Part shown: positions 11,701 to 23,262 of the stretch, one piece after another
Layout: every line of letters starts with the position of its first letter
Numbering within the stretch: position 1 is the stretch's first letter
Assembly: GCA_932521025.1 (NCBI GenBank)
Contig: OW051473.1
Span: 2,046,001 to 2,110,000, forward strand
Source of the DNA: Oscheius onirici
Lineage: Eukaryota; Nematoda; Chromadorea; Rhabditida; Rhabditidae
Length of the DNA stretch: 64,000 nt
Direction: 5' to 3'
The notes under the pieces: model-generated
The model's input: only the letters and a program-made list of their open reading frames with translations
The model's database searches: none
Told to the model about the DNA's origin: nothing
Position numbers and translations under genes: made by a program

Positions 11701-14700
11701 TCGGAGTCTCTGTGGGCCTCGGAGTTTTTGTCGGCTTCGGAGTCTCAGTGGGTCTCGGAGTTTTTGTCGGCTTCGGAGTCTCAGTGGGCCTCGGAGTTTT
11801 TGTCGGCTTCGGAGTCTCTGTGGGCCTCGGAGTTTTTGTCGGCTTCGGAGTCTCAGTGGGTCTCGGAGTTTTTGTCGGCTTCGGAGTCTCAGTGGGTCTC
11901 GGAGTTTTTGTCGGCTTCGGAGTCTCAGTGGGTCTCGGAGTTTTTGTCGGCTTCGGCGTCTCAGTGGGTCTCGGAGTTTTTGTCGGCTTCGGAGTCTCAG
12001 TGGGTCTCGGAGTTTTTGTCGGCTTCGGAGTCTCAGTGGGTCTCGGAGTTTTTGTCGGCTTCGGAGTCTCAGTGGGTCTCGGAGTTTTTGTCGGCTTCGG
12101 AGTCTCAGTGGGTCTCGGAGTTTTTGTCGGCTTCGGAGTCTCAGTGGGTCTCGGAGTTTTTGTCGGCTTCGGAGTCTCAGTGGGTCTCGGAGTTTTTGTC
12201 GGCTTCGGAGTCTCAGTGGGTCTCGGAGTTTTTGTCGGCTTCGGAGTCTCAGTGGGTCTCGGAGTTTTTGTCGGCTTCGGAGTCTCAGTGGGTCTCGGAG
12301 TTTTTGTCGGCCTCGGAGTCTCAGTGGGCCTCGGAGTCTCAGTGGGCTTCGGAGTTTTTGTTGGCTTCGGAGTCTCAGTTGGCTTCGGAGTCTCAGTTGG
12401 CTTCGGAGTCTCAGTTGGCTTCGGAGTCTCTGTGGGCCTCGGAGTTTTTGTCGGCTTCGGAGTCTCAGTGGGTCTCGGAGTTTTTGTCGGCTTCGGAGTC
12501 TCAGTGGGTCTCGGAGTTTTTGTCGGCTTCGGAGTCTCTGTGGGCCTCGGAGTTTTTGTCGGCTTCGGAGTCTCAGTGGGCCTCGGAGTTTTTGTCGGCT
12601 TCGGAGTCTCAGTGGGTCTCGGAGTTTTTGTCGGCTTCGGAGTCTCAGTGGGCCTCGGAGTTTTTGTCGGCTTCGGAGTCTCTGTGGGCCTCGGAGTTTT
12701 TGTCGGCTTCGGAGTCTCAGTGGGTCTCGGAGTTTTTGTCGGCTTCGGAGTCTCAGTGGGTCTCGGAGTTTTTGTCGGCTTCGGAGTCTCAGTGGGTCTC
12801 GGAGTTTTTGTCGGCTTCGGCGTCTCAGTGGGTCTCGGAGTTTTTGTCGGCTTCGGAGTCTCAGTGGGTCTCGGAGTTTTTGTCGGCTTCGGAGTCTCAG
12901 TGGGTCTCGGAGTTTTTGTCGGCTTCGGAGTCTCAGTGGGTCTCGGAGTTTTTGTCGGCTTCGGAGTCTCAGTGGGTCTCGGAGTTTTTGTCGGCTTCGG
13001 AGTCTCAGTGGGTCTCGGAGTTTTTGTCGGCTTCGGAGTCTCAGTGGGTCTCGGAGTTTTTGTCGGCTTCGGAGTCTCAGTGGGTCTCGGAGTTTTTGTC
13101 GGCTTCGGAGTCTCAGTGGGTCTCGGAGTTTTTGTCGGCTTCGGAGTCTCAGTGGGTCTCGGAGTTTTTGTCGGCTTCGGAGTCTCAGTGGGCTTCGGAG
13201 TTTTTGTTGGCTTCGGAGTCTCAGTGGGTCTCGGAGTTTTTGTCGGCTTCGGAGTCTCAGTGGGCCTCGGAGTTTTTGTCGGCTTCGGAGTCTCAGTGGG
13301 CCTCGGAGTTTTTGTCGGCTTCGGAGTCTCAGTGGGCCTCGGAGTTTTTGTCGGCTTCGGAGTCTCAGTGGGTCTCGGAGTTTTTGTCGGCTTCGGAGTC
13401 TCAGTGGGCCTCGGAGTTTTTGTCGGCTTCGGAGTCTCTGTGGGCCTCGGAGTTTTTGTCGGCTTCGGAGTCTCTGTGGGCCTCGGAGTTTTTGTCGGCT
13501 TCGGAGTCTCTGTGGGCCTCGGAGTTTTTGTCGGCTTCGGAGTCTCAGTGGGTCTCGGAGTTTTTGTCGGCTTCGGAGTCTCAGTGGGCCTCGGAGTTTT
13601 TGTCGGCTTCGGAGTCTCTGTGGGCCTCGGAGTTTTTGTCGGCTTCGGAGTCTCAGTGGGTCTCGGAGTTTTTGTCGGCTTCGGAGTCTCAGTGGGTCTC
13701 GGAGTTTTTGTCGGCTTCGGAGTCTCAGTGGGTCTCGGAGTTTTTGTCGGCTTCGGAGTCTCAGTGGGTCTCGGAGTTTTTGTCGGCTTCGGAGTCTCAG
13801 TGGGTCTCGGAGTTTTTGTCGGCTTCGGAGTCTCTGTGGGCCTCGGAGTTTTTGTCGGCTTCGGAGTCTCAGTGGGTCTCGGAGTTTTTGTCGGCTTCGG
13901 AGTCTCAGTGGGTCTCGGAGTTTTTGTCGGCTTCGGAGTCTCAGTGGGTCTCGGAGTTTTTGTCGGCTTCGGAGTCTCAGTGGGTCTCGGAGTTTTTGTC
14001 GGCTTCGGAGTCTCAGTGGGTCTCGGAGTTTTTGTCGGCTTCGGAGTCTCAGTGGGTCTCGGAGTTTTTGTCGGCTTCGGAGTCTCAGTGGGTCTCGGAG
14101 TTTTTGTCGGCTTCGGAGTCTCAGTGGGCCTCGGAGTTTTTGTCGGCTTCGGAGTCTCAGTGGGCCTCGGAGTCTCAGTGGGTCTCGGAGTTTTTGTCGG
14201 CTTCGGAGTCTCAGTGGGCCTCGGAGTTTTTGTCGGCTTCGGAGTCTCAGTGGGCCTCGGAGTCTCAGTGGGTCTCGGAGTTTTTGTCGGCTTCGGAGTC
14301 TCAGTGGGTCTCGGAGTTTTTGTCGGCTTCGGAGTCTCTGTGGGCCTCGGAGTTTTTGTCGGCTTCGGAGTCTCAGTGGGCCTCGGAGTTTTTGTCGGCT
14401 TCGGAGTCTCAGTGGGTCTCGGAGTTTTTGTCGGCTTCGGAGTCTCAGTGGGCCTCGGAGTTTTTGTCGGCTTCGGAGTCTCTGTGGGCCTCGGAGTTTT
14501 TGTCGGCTTCGGAGTCTCTGTGGGCCTCGGAGTTTTTTTCGGCTTCGGAGTCTCTGTGGGCCTCGGAGTTTTTGTCGGCTTCGGAGTCTCAGTGGGTCTC
14601 GGAGTTTTTGTCGGCTTCGGAGTCTCAGTGGGCCTCGGAGTTTTTGTCGGCTTCGGAGTCTCTGTGGGCCTCGGAGTTTTTGTCGGCTTCGGAGTCTCAG

Positions 14701-16364
14701 TGGGCCTCGGAGTTTTTGTCGGCTTCGGAGTCTCTGTGGGCCTCGGAGTTTTTGTCGGCTTCGGAGTCTCTGTGGGCCTCGGAGTTTTTGTCGGCTTCGG
14801 AGTCTCAGTGGGTCTCGGAGTTTTTGTCGGCTTCGGAGTCTCAGTGGGTCTCGGAGTTTTTGTCGGCTTCGGAGTCTCAGTGGGCCTCGGAGTTTTTGTC
14901 GGCTTCGGAGTCTCAGTGGGTCTCGGAGTTTTTGTCGGCTTCGGAGTCTCAGTGGGCCTCGGAGTTTTTGTCGGCTTCGGAGTCTCTGTGGGCCTCGGAG
15001 TTTTTGTCGGCTTCGGAGTCTCTGTGGGCCTCGGAGTTTTTGTCGGCTTCGGAGTCTCAGTGGGTCTCGGAGTTTTTGTCGGCTTCGGAGTCTCAGTGGG
15101 TCTCGGAGTTTTTGTCGGCTTCGGAGTCTCAGTGGGCCTCGGAGTTTTTGTCGGCTTCGGAGTCTCAGTGGGTCTCGGAGTTTTTGTCGGCTTCGGAGTC
15201 TCAGTGGGCCTCGGAGTTTTTGTCGGCTTCGGAGTCTCAGTGGGCCTCGGAGTTTTTGTCGGCTTCGGAGTCTCAGTGGGCCTCGGAGTTTCCGTTGGCT
15301 TGACAATTCTAGTAGGCTTTGGAGTAGGTGGTGTTTCACATGCCTGGAGATTTTTCTGTGTGGTTTGTTAAAGACGTACCGTCGGATTATAACACCCAAT
15401 GTATTTGAATGTGTACCTCCTTCTGCTTCCTGTGGTTTTTGCCTCCCATCTTATCCAATTCTTGTTAGTTAAAAAATATGCTCACTTTTGCTTTTTTCTG
15501 CATTTGGCATTAATTTCGGAGTCGTGCGATAATATTGTGTAAGTCGTTGAATCTTCAAAAGCCACGATGGAGTAACTTTTTCCAGGACATCGAATCTTTG
15601 CGCGACGACAACCATACTTGTATTTATAACTAAAAGAGCTGTTTTTGTTCAATTACAGACTTACGTTATTTTCGGACTTCTCCACTCGCGAGGACAATTT
15701 TTCTTCAATTTTTTAGTTCGAATATCATGGCAATATCGGCATTCTGATTGTACTTACTTGTCTGATTTTTGGGAAACTAACTTTTTTCTTTTTCGGATGA
15801 CTCACTGGACGCAGAATCGTAATCACCCTATAAAATATTTTATATTAGAAAAAATTATAACATAATTGTTTTTTGTTTTGTTTCGTCTCTGTTCAAAGGT
15901 TGGCACTTTCCGATATCATGCCGTCATAGTTTTTGGTTTTTCTTGGTTTCGTTTTTAGTTTTTCAAAGTTTTTCGTGGCTATGATCGCTCTCACCTACAA
16001 CCGATACATTGAAAGTTCAACTCTGTTGTCAACTTTATGTATAGTTCTACTAAACATACTAGTTTCTTAGTTCGATGTTTATGTACAGGATTTTCAAAGA
16101 GAATCTATTTGAAAAACTCACATAAGAAGGGTAGTGAACTTGCGGAGGATTTCCTCCTCCGTAGCCCCCTCCTCCATATCCTCCTTCTCCTCCACCATAG
16201 GGAGGATAGCCTCCACCGTATCCACTTTGAAGTTTTTGCTTGCTAACAAAGCGTTCAGGAGAAGCTGCTTTGTCAGACGTGGTTTCATTCTTCGTGGTAG
16301 AAGAAATCGGCAAAGTGGGAAAGAGTAGGAAGATGAAGAGAAGCCTCCACATTGTCTTCGACAT
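8765..16364 (-). CDS. Giant secreted C6-like family protein C with Thr-Pro repeat tail (about 2,386 aa)
   Basis: A six-exon model closes in frame: 16122-16364, 15782-15827, 15665-15743, 15486-15629, 15380-15449, 8765-15343. Exon 1 gives a signal peptide ([18 protein letters not shown]; start at 16364, or at 16352 from the second Met) and a Gly/Tyr-rich GYGGG segment. Next come [12 protein letters not shown] and the core: [20 protein letters not shown], the Trp exon with [10 protein letters not shown]. Both conserved family intron positions are kept. The final exon opens with [20 protein letters not shown], then runs for about 2,150 residues of near-perfect [16 protein letters not shown] repeats, and ends in [13 protein letters not shown] and a stop. 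No stop codon interrupts the 6.5 kb, which argues for selection on this frame or for recent homogenisation. Thr density suggests heavy O-glycosylation. Extracellular or cuticle-surface location is inferred. A TATA-like TATTTAAAG lies just upstream. Confidence 0.8.
8837..15302. repeat. 6.5-kb coding minisatellite, 18-bp unit (36-bp dimer)
   Basis: About 359 copies of an 18-bp unit (plus-strand form GGCTTCGGAGTCTCAGTG, alternating with a GTTTTTGTC-type half) stand head to tail. On the minus strand the 36-bp dimer reads [12 protein letters not shown]. Variants (CTCGG/TTCGG, TCTGTG/TCAGTG, CGTCGG) mark sub-families. Higher-order copies are visible: the rare TCGGAGTCAC variant recurs at 9433, 9631 and 10315 (198 and 684 bp apart), and the unique TTCGGCGTC at about 11952 recurs 864 bp later. 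All shifts are multiples of 18, as expected for unequal crossing-over. Confidence 0.95.
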
Positions 16365-16629
16365 TGAAATCGTTCTCTAGCCTTCTTTAAATAATGCGAA
16401 TGTTGTGTCTTGTATTCTCATACTTCCAACAAGGAAGTGAGTCTTATTCATAAATTTCCGAAAGAACACGTTTAATGGGAGTCCGAGTATTGGCAGAGTT
16501 TTCAACACAAGCAATTTTTTGAATCCAGTCTTTCTAGGGAGAGGGACAGCTATCTATTGAACTGGAACTGAAAGATCCTTCCCCGTGAAACAACAGGTAT
16601 AGTCGTTGTGACCAGTGTATATATCTTTT

Positions 16630-18600
16630 CCAAATGTTTTGATCTCGTGATGACATCGGTTTCCTCAAACAGTCTGGGCTGACTCAGCTATTTCTCACAG
16701 TTTACACTCTCGCGCTTTTGGTGATGACAATTACTCAAATTCGTAACTGTCTCAAAAAAAATCAAAAGAACAAAGGCGACATTACCAGAGCTGTTACTAT
16801 AATTGGTAAAAAGATGATAATCTATCTCCAAACTGTATGACCAAAGACAAACAATTCAAGATATGGAGTACTTTGTCCATAAAGTGTCCGGCGATACATT
16901 CTTTGTTCTCATCAAATGTTTTCTACGTCTTTATTTTTAATAGTATTCACCTTTTAATAGTATTCACTCATTCACCTTGGAGCGAGGCGTGACTTTTCGG
17001 ACAGTCCGCCCTCCCCATGGATCAGTATAAATAAGCCATAATACCCAGTCGATCATCAACACCGCGCCATCGAGTGAACAGCTCGTCTGCTTCTAAACTT
17101 CCACCCATCGATCGCTTGGAACCGTCGCTGGAAGCGTCTGCGGCTCGTCTAGGTCTCTACCGGTAGGACAGTGTGACAAGAAACTGGGGTGAGAAGGGGT
17201 ACGTCTGAGGCTTGAGAGATGAGCAAAACGTAGGTTTGCCAGCGTTTTTTAGGTCACTCGCTGACGTTTCTGTGAGCAGAAAGGAAAAACAGTGAGATTT
17301 CTTAAGTGTTGCGCCTTGTTTACGACAGAGATAAATGTTGCTTACCTTGTTATCCCCACACCCTGCCACCGTCTTGAGACATTCTAGTAGACCTGTTCTA
17401 CTTGTTCGTGTTCAAGAAGAAGTAGCTCAGGTTCGCTAGAATGTCTAGTGACACTTCCCCAAGCCTGCCTCGGATGACAACGCGGTCACTTTGCGACTGC
17501 TTGTTAATCGCTCTCTAGGCTATCGTTTTCGGGGGCTGCTTGCTAGCCCAACACGTCTATAAATCTGTTTGTATCTCTTCCAATAAGTGCGGTGAGATCC
17601 TTACAGTTTTGCAAGCGGGACGGGTGATTCTTGGCTTCCTATTCTACTATTCTAATAGTTTGCATGTGAGGGACCGTGTCACAGCCCTCCAATGGGTTCA
17701 GGCAAAGTAGACCAATTGTAATTCTACCGGTGAACAAATAAGACACTTCATAGGTTTTGTTCTCTACTCGCCTCCTCGACAACATGATAGTTTTCGTCAG
17801 TACTTGCGCACTTTTTATCGGGAATTCGATCCTATCAAAGTCTCTTAGAAACCTCCGTTTCAGAAAAGTCAATGAACATCGAAACGTTTGCACCATTCTT
17901 CCCGAAGACAACGTCACGGAGTCGTTCGTCATTGAGCAGGCAAAACTACGACATCAAAATAAACAACTCTTCAGCATTGTTAGGCGGAGTAGATCCGCCT
18001 TGTGGCTGTGCGGATTCGAAAGACGTGAGCTGGGATGTCTATGCCTACTAACAGGAGGCATCTTTGTTCGCATCACGCATCAACCTTCTCCGAACGGTGC
18101 TGCAAAACGAATCCGATAGAATTAGTTTGAGCGAGACGACATGGACCATAGGAAGAAGAGGAACAGTTGGAAACCAAAAAGAGAAAGCAGTCGTCTATGT
18201 TTGACTGACACTTTTTTGTAGCAGATGTGTTCTAAATCTGACTCATACTACTGAATAAAAGATTCAAATCCTTGCCGCTAAGCAAAATGTGCTCTTCTTC
18301 TAACAGAAATGCATAGGTAACTTCGTCTGTTCGTCTGTTACCGAATCTTCGTTCTCTCTTCTTCTGGTCGATTTACCAGAGACGATATTTTGCTAGGTAT
18401 CTCAACTGCCAGAATGACGAAACCACTGGGTTCAGTGACTACGTTTTCACTTTTGCAGGTTCTGTCCTGGACAGAGGCGTTGTGAAAGGTCATACCGTAC
18501 AGCTGGCCAGACGTCTAGGCTCTGAATCACTGACTTTTTCTTTGGTCATGTGTCTGTTGTCGAGTCCAGCTGCCCAAGTATACTCTCTACAACCGAGGCG
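16630..18600. repeat. Diverged segmental duplication, copy 1
   Basis: Blocks of this segment recur in the same order further right. Examples: GATGACATCGGT near 16652 and 19333; a block with GATGACAACGCGGTCACTTTG near 17474 and 19695; GGGACCGTG with CACAGCCC near 17669 and 20035; CACTG(G/A)GTTCAGTGACTAC near 18423 and 20647. Identity is patchy with many indels, so the duplication is old or the element was already decayed. Confidence 0.6.
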
Positions 18601-19319
18601 CCACTCCAATAGATGGAGGATCGCGAAGTCGATAAATCGGGGGCGATAGAGACGTTGAATTGGAAGGACATCCTATCTGCACTTGTCGAAACGCACTTGC
18701 TGCACTAACTTAAAAATGTAAAGCTGGTGGGTTATGCTTATACGACAACCGCATTGGCCAAGTGTCGGAAGCATGTGGGAGCTGTGTGCGTTTCAAGGAG
18801 TATGACCTGTTTGGGGGAATGTGAGCTGGTTTAATGAACACCTGCGCGTGGTTGGAGGCAAACCAGTTGACACCATCCCGCGCTAGTTTGCGTTACAGTG
18901 TTTCGGGAACATTGATTTTCTATTCGCAATATACTTTAATGACAATAACGCAACCACAAAACATCAGTGCAAGAGAGGGGAAGATCTCTACTGTTCTTCT
19001 TCATCAGAAGGAGCACTTTTCAATAAGACTGCCAAAGATCAGTAGATCCAATAATTGATCTGAATATCTATCCGGATGATGCATACAATGTTTTTATCGA
19101 ATAGAACTTGATTTACCAGAAGACGATGTTCAATGTACCAACACAAAATTCTTCCAATTTCATCATTAATCTGGCTTGACTCAGCTATATGTCACAAAGA
19201 ATCTAACGAGTTTCAGCCGTGATCTTTTGTCACTGTAGCAAGCGATCAGCTGCCTCAAACCCGCGATAGTCTCAAAAACATGTGTTGAAATCGCGACAGA
19301 TATTCATGCGTATTCCAAA

Positions 19320-20800
19320 CAGTGCTGATCTTATGATGACATCGGTTCCCACAAACAGTGTCGCTTGACTCAGATTTGTCATAGTCTACCATTAGACCTG
19401 ACAATTACTCACATTCGTAACGGTCATCATGACAGAAAGTGAAAAACGCGACTTCGGCAGTGCCACTAAGTAATAATCAAATAACGGTTCAATCTTCTAA
19501 ATCTTTACCCAAAACACGAACGTCGTGAAAACAATGAGAATTGCCCATTACAGTTTCCATTTTATCGACACGAGTATGAGAGTAATGACTACTTCCCCTA
19601 TAAAGTCTCCGGCAATAGTATTTTTCGCTTTCTCATCTAAAAAAAAGTTAGTTAAGTTTGACTAGAAGGTCTAGGACACTTCCCTAATCCTGCCGCTGAT
19701 GACAACGCGGTCACTTTGATACGGTACGTGTACCATGACGATACCTTTACCTTCTCAGAGTGACAGCTTGTTATACGCTCTCGACTACCAGAAATGCAGA
19801 TTCATCATTTTCGTTTTCGGGTCATCTATATTAGAATTACCCGTAAACTGAAAATGACGAAGCGTAGTTTCTCTTGTCTTCTTTGTTTCACGCACGGGAT
19901 TGAGGCTCCTAGCTCAACCCGTCCGTTAGTCTGTTTTACATCTCTCCCAATATCTGCGGTCAGATCATCACAGTCTACGGGTGACGGTACGGGTGAATCA
20001 TGGCACTTTCCTCATTGTATTGAATTGCATGTCAGGGACCGTGGCACAGCCCAACTCTGTCAGTGATCCTGATTGTTCTCATCCAGTTTGAGCGATGAGA
20101 TTGTACGGGAATCACCGATGGCTCAAGCGGAAGATGCCACGTGTTTCCTCTGTGTACAAAAGAAGATTACTCTCAGACAAATGGCCGTTATAGTTTTCAC
20201 GGAAGATGCATTAACAATATGCCAATCTCATTTCTACCGACGAAAATAAATAAAGAGGTTCAAAGTAAATAAAGAGGTTCAATGGTGGGAGCTTTCTACT
20301 TGGAAAATCGACATGCGGATATTTTTTGTGAAAACGTTGACTGCATCCTTATTACAGAAATATACTTCTCAGATAAGTCACGAAACAACAGCTTTCTATG
20401 GTCGAGAGCGTCATTCCGAGGATGAAATAACGTAGACTTGCACCAAATTGTCGTCAGCTCGCCCTAGACTGGCGACGGCCGATCTCTTCTATCAAGTCCT
20501 AAACTTGTCGGAGTCGGATGAAGAAGACATGAAGACAACCAATATCAGGTGTCTCTGTCTGTGATTTCGCCTTCTAGATTCCATGAACACTTTTGTACTT
20601 TCCCAGATTGATGATGTGTCTTCGACAGACAGGCACTGACTAAACCACTGAGTTCAGTGACTACTTTTGCACCTCGCAGATTGTGTCTCGAACAGACAGG
20701 CACTGCGAAATGTCATGCCCTTTACCAGACTAGCCGTCTTGACCATGATTCATTGGCTTTTCTCTGACCATGTTCTTTGTCCACCGAGGATTCATACGAA
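19320..20800. repeat. Diverged segmental duplication, copy 2
   Basis: Partner of the 16.6-18.6 kb segment, shorter by about 500 bp, same orientation and same order of matching blocks. No terminal repeats or transposase remnant were recognised, so it may be either a local tandem duplication or two copies of a non-autonomous element. Confidence 0.6.
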
Positions 20801-21676
20801 GGATTTGTTCCAACGTAGGTACCGAGATCCAGGGATTTTTGCTTAGAATCTGACAAATATTTACGCTCAAAAGATGTTTACTACGCAGAATTTCTGGAAC
20901 TAAAACAAAAACAAAACAACAGCGCTGTTGACAAAAGTCGTGATCGGTCGGGGTGGCTACCGACGAAAGTGGATAGCGTAAGCTCGAATGTGAGGTTCAC
21001 GGATGCTATCGGGCGGGAATAATTCGTAGAAAACGAATAGAAAGACACTTGGATTTAGAACTACGTTTATTTAGACGTAGAAGAAGAACAAAAACGAAGA
21101 ACGGGAGAAAAACGCCAAGAACGAGACTCGGGAATCAGAAGAAATAATACTTGAAACCGGGGCGTGGGAATGGAAATAGCGTACGTGACGGTTACAGTAA
21201 GAGGTTACCGTAACCGGAAATTGACAGAATGGAGGGAATACAGTGAAAGATGTTGACTGGCCTGACACAAATCAAGCAAAAGGCGTTTGTTATGCTTTGC
21301 ATGTAGGTATTTTTTTAAGCAAATGATATTATGGACGAAATGAAGAGGCTTCTTCGGTTGAAGCCTTTAAGAGAGCCGGAACGGCCCAAGTAAGAAGATA
21401 CAAAATGAGTAAACAATCTAGACGGCGATTCATTATTTGGTGCCCTCACAAAACTAGCAACATCGAAGAACATCTTCGCCTAGACAAATGACAAATTTTG
21501 AGAAACCAGAAACAGATCAGTACGGAAAACGACCTGGATGCAAAGTGAAATCCAAACTTTCTGCATACCATTGTTATTCAAAAAGTTTTTAGCGTTTGAG
21601 ACTTTACTATAAAATATATTTCCCTGAGTACATTTTTAATTTTTTTTAAGATTTAAGACAAATAAGTCGTCCAAGT

Positions 21677-22372
21677 TTAGTTGGAAGCGATGGCAGGAAG
21701 CTCGACAACGTTGATTTCGCTGGTTGCGTTTCTTGAATCACAGATTGCGACAGGCAGGGGTACAATACGAAGGATCTGACATCCAACAGACTTGAAAGTG
21801 TATCCGTCCTTCTGGAAAGAATCAGCTTCCCATCTGAAAAATATAATTAGAGGTGAAAATAAGTCAACGACTCACCTTCCCTTCTTGTTGCACTTAACTA
21901 TACGTTGGATGTATTGGCCTTGGGACAGCTGCCGGTTCTCATTTTTTCCATTTATTCCGTACATAACGTAATTGTCGTTGTTGAACGGACAACTAACGGC
22001 GACACGGTCGCATCCATTTCTGCTCTTGAGATCCTTGATAGTGACCTTGTTGAAGCCATTTCCTTCCTCTCTCTTCAGTTTCTTGCACCTGCATTCTAAA
22101 ATATAAGTTTCACTTTAAAGCCGCTGAAAATAACTGTTGTGCTCGCGAGAGTGAGATCTGGAACGTGACCTAGACCCAGAGCTGGAAGAGCTGCGAGACC
22201 GATGATGTCCTTGATGTCCGTACTGTGGTTGTGGCCAATATCCAGTTTGACCAGGAGAGTATGAAGGATTGGCAGGAGCCTGGGCAGGAGGATAGACCGG
22301 ACCAGTGTCGCCAGGTCCGTAGCTTTGAGCCAAAGCGAGACCAAGGAGCGGGAGAGTGATGAGAAGCTTCAT
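21677..22372 (-). CDS. Secreted C6-like family protein D (204 aa)
   Basis: Exons 22135-22372, 21876-22095 and 21677-21833 join in frame. Signal peptide MKLLITLPLLGLALAQ, then a Pro/Tyr/Gln-rich segment (YPPAQAPANPSYSPGQ), a Ser/Arg stretch (RSRSSSSSGSRSRSRSHS) and the core: CRCKKLK, GCDRVAVSC, IVKCNKKGRW, FKSVGC. The last 38 residues are hydrophobic/neutral and end in NATSEINVVELPAIASN. It is very close to protein E at 24.3 kb, including the signal peptide, the SR stretch and the NATSEINVV tail, so the two arose by a fairly recent duplication. The intron phases match the other members. Function unknown; likely secreted. Confidence 0.85.
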
Positions 22373-22398
22373 TTGGACTGTTGACTGGTGAGAACTCT

Positions 22399-22457
22399 GC
22401 CATTTTATAGTATTTGATCACAAAAATTGTTTAGTCTAGTAGCGTCAGCGCAGCGCT
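22399..22457 (-). promoter_or_regulatory. Promoter block of gene D, conserved with gene E
   Basis: On the minus strand the order is AGCGCTGCGCTGACGCT, CTAGACTAAACAA, TGATCA, then a TATAAAA box about 30 bp before the ATG. The same order and almost the same bases occur upstream of gene E, while flanking sequence differs. Co-regulation of the pair is inferred. Confidence 0.65.
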
Positions 22458-23007
22458 TATGATTTTAATTTCACCTAATGTTTGCATCAGCAAACTCGTC
22501 GTGGCAACAACTTTCATATCTTTTTTGCGAATCCTATGGCAACACTAAAATTCTAAATAGGTATGTTACTTAAATTTTCGTCTCCTCAGATGAGATTTTC
22601 CCAACTTCCGGACATTTTCCGGAGCCGCATTTTCAGCTTTTTTACCACCATTCCGGCGCACATTGCTTTTCTTTTCGCTTTCGCTTTTCATCTCAATATC
22701 CGCCTCGAATTTATCCCTTTGTCTGTAACTATTTGCTCAACTTTTCAAATGGCGGCTCAGATAAAACCCTGTTCTCCTCTTTTCCCATTAAAATCAATTG
22801 TCAGCTCTCCCTTTGCTGGCGCCGCTAGTCTCATAAGTAACTGTCGAAGAACAAGGGGCAGGTGCTGTTTGAAGTCGATCCGAGATCCGAAGGGTCTTTT
22901 TTTTCGGAGCGTGTGTGCATTAGAATCATTAGGGAATGGTAGCTGCATTCAGCGTTTTTGTTAGCAATGAGCGATAGGAAATATTCTTCGAATGTTCAGC
23001 AAAAAGT

Positions 23008-23262
23008 GTAGCCTATATCTGTGAAAGCGACCGTGAAAAGGAAGATGGTTCGGATTCTACAAAAACAGGGCAGTACAAAAACGGAGCATTATTATTTTGG
23101 GTGAAAAGAAACTCTAATCCCGACTGATCAAAGTTGGCAGTAAGACGTTGTTTGTGGTTTTCCTGTGACAAAATAATATTGCTCCGTTTTTGTATTGCCC
23201 TGTTTTTGCAGAATCCAAACCACCTTTCTTTTCGTGGCCGCTTTTTGCAGGTATATTATCAG
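23008..23262. repeat. Fold-back (hairpin) element, MITE-like
   Basis: Two arms of about 90 bp face each other around a spacer of about 65 bp. The left arm contains GGATTCTACAAAAACAGGGC (about 23051-23070). The right arm contains its complement with one or two changes (about 23196-23216). Arm pairing continues outward through AAAAGGAAGATGG / CCACCTTTCTTTT and inward through AAAACGGAGCA / TGCTCCGTTTT. No ORF inside. A non-autonomous DNA transposon is the simplest reading; a target-site duplication was not identified. Confidence 0.7.

Larger units (their letters stand above)
16365..21676. other. 5.3-kb gap, no confident gene
   Basis: The first about 60 bases are the promoter side of gene C. The rest has only short ORFs with poor coding look. 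It contains two diverged copies of one segment (entered separately) and a short direct repeat near 20250-20280 (TAAATAAAGAGGTTCA twice). A 120-codon ORF at 17757-18119 and a shorter overlapping one exist, but neither has recognisable motifs or conserved counterparts in the second copy. Confidence 0.5.

Noticed and set aside
8837..15302. CRISPR-like regular array
   Set aside because: Units are contiguous without unique spacers, and the setting is eukaryotic.
10321..15399. Minus-strand Arg/Leu-rich 1,692-codon ORF ([12 protein letters not shown] repeats)
   Set aside because: Shadow frame of the same array; its upstream end reads through the intron at 15344-15379 and lacks a signal peptide or domain.
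8655..15472. Very long plus-strand ORFs (more than 2,000 codons) in three frames across the minisatellite
   Set aside because: The 18-bp unit lacks stops in most frames, so all are by-products. Only the minus-strand Thr-Pro frame is joined by phase-correct introns to a signal peptide and a family domain and ends on a non-repeat C-terminus.
17757..18119. 120-codon ORF in the gene desert
   Set aside because: No motif, no counterpart in the second duplicated copy, and an overlapping frame looks equally protein-like.
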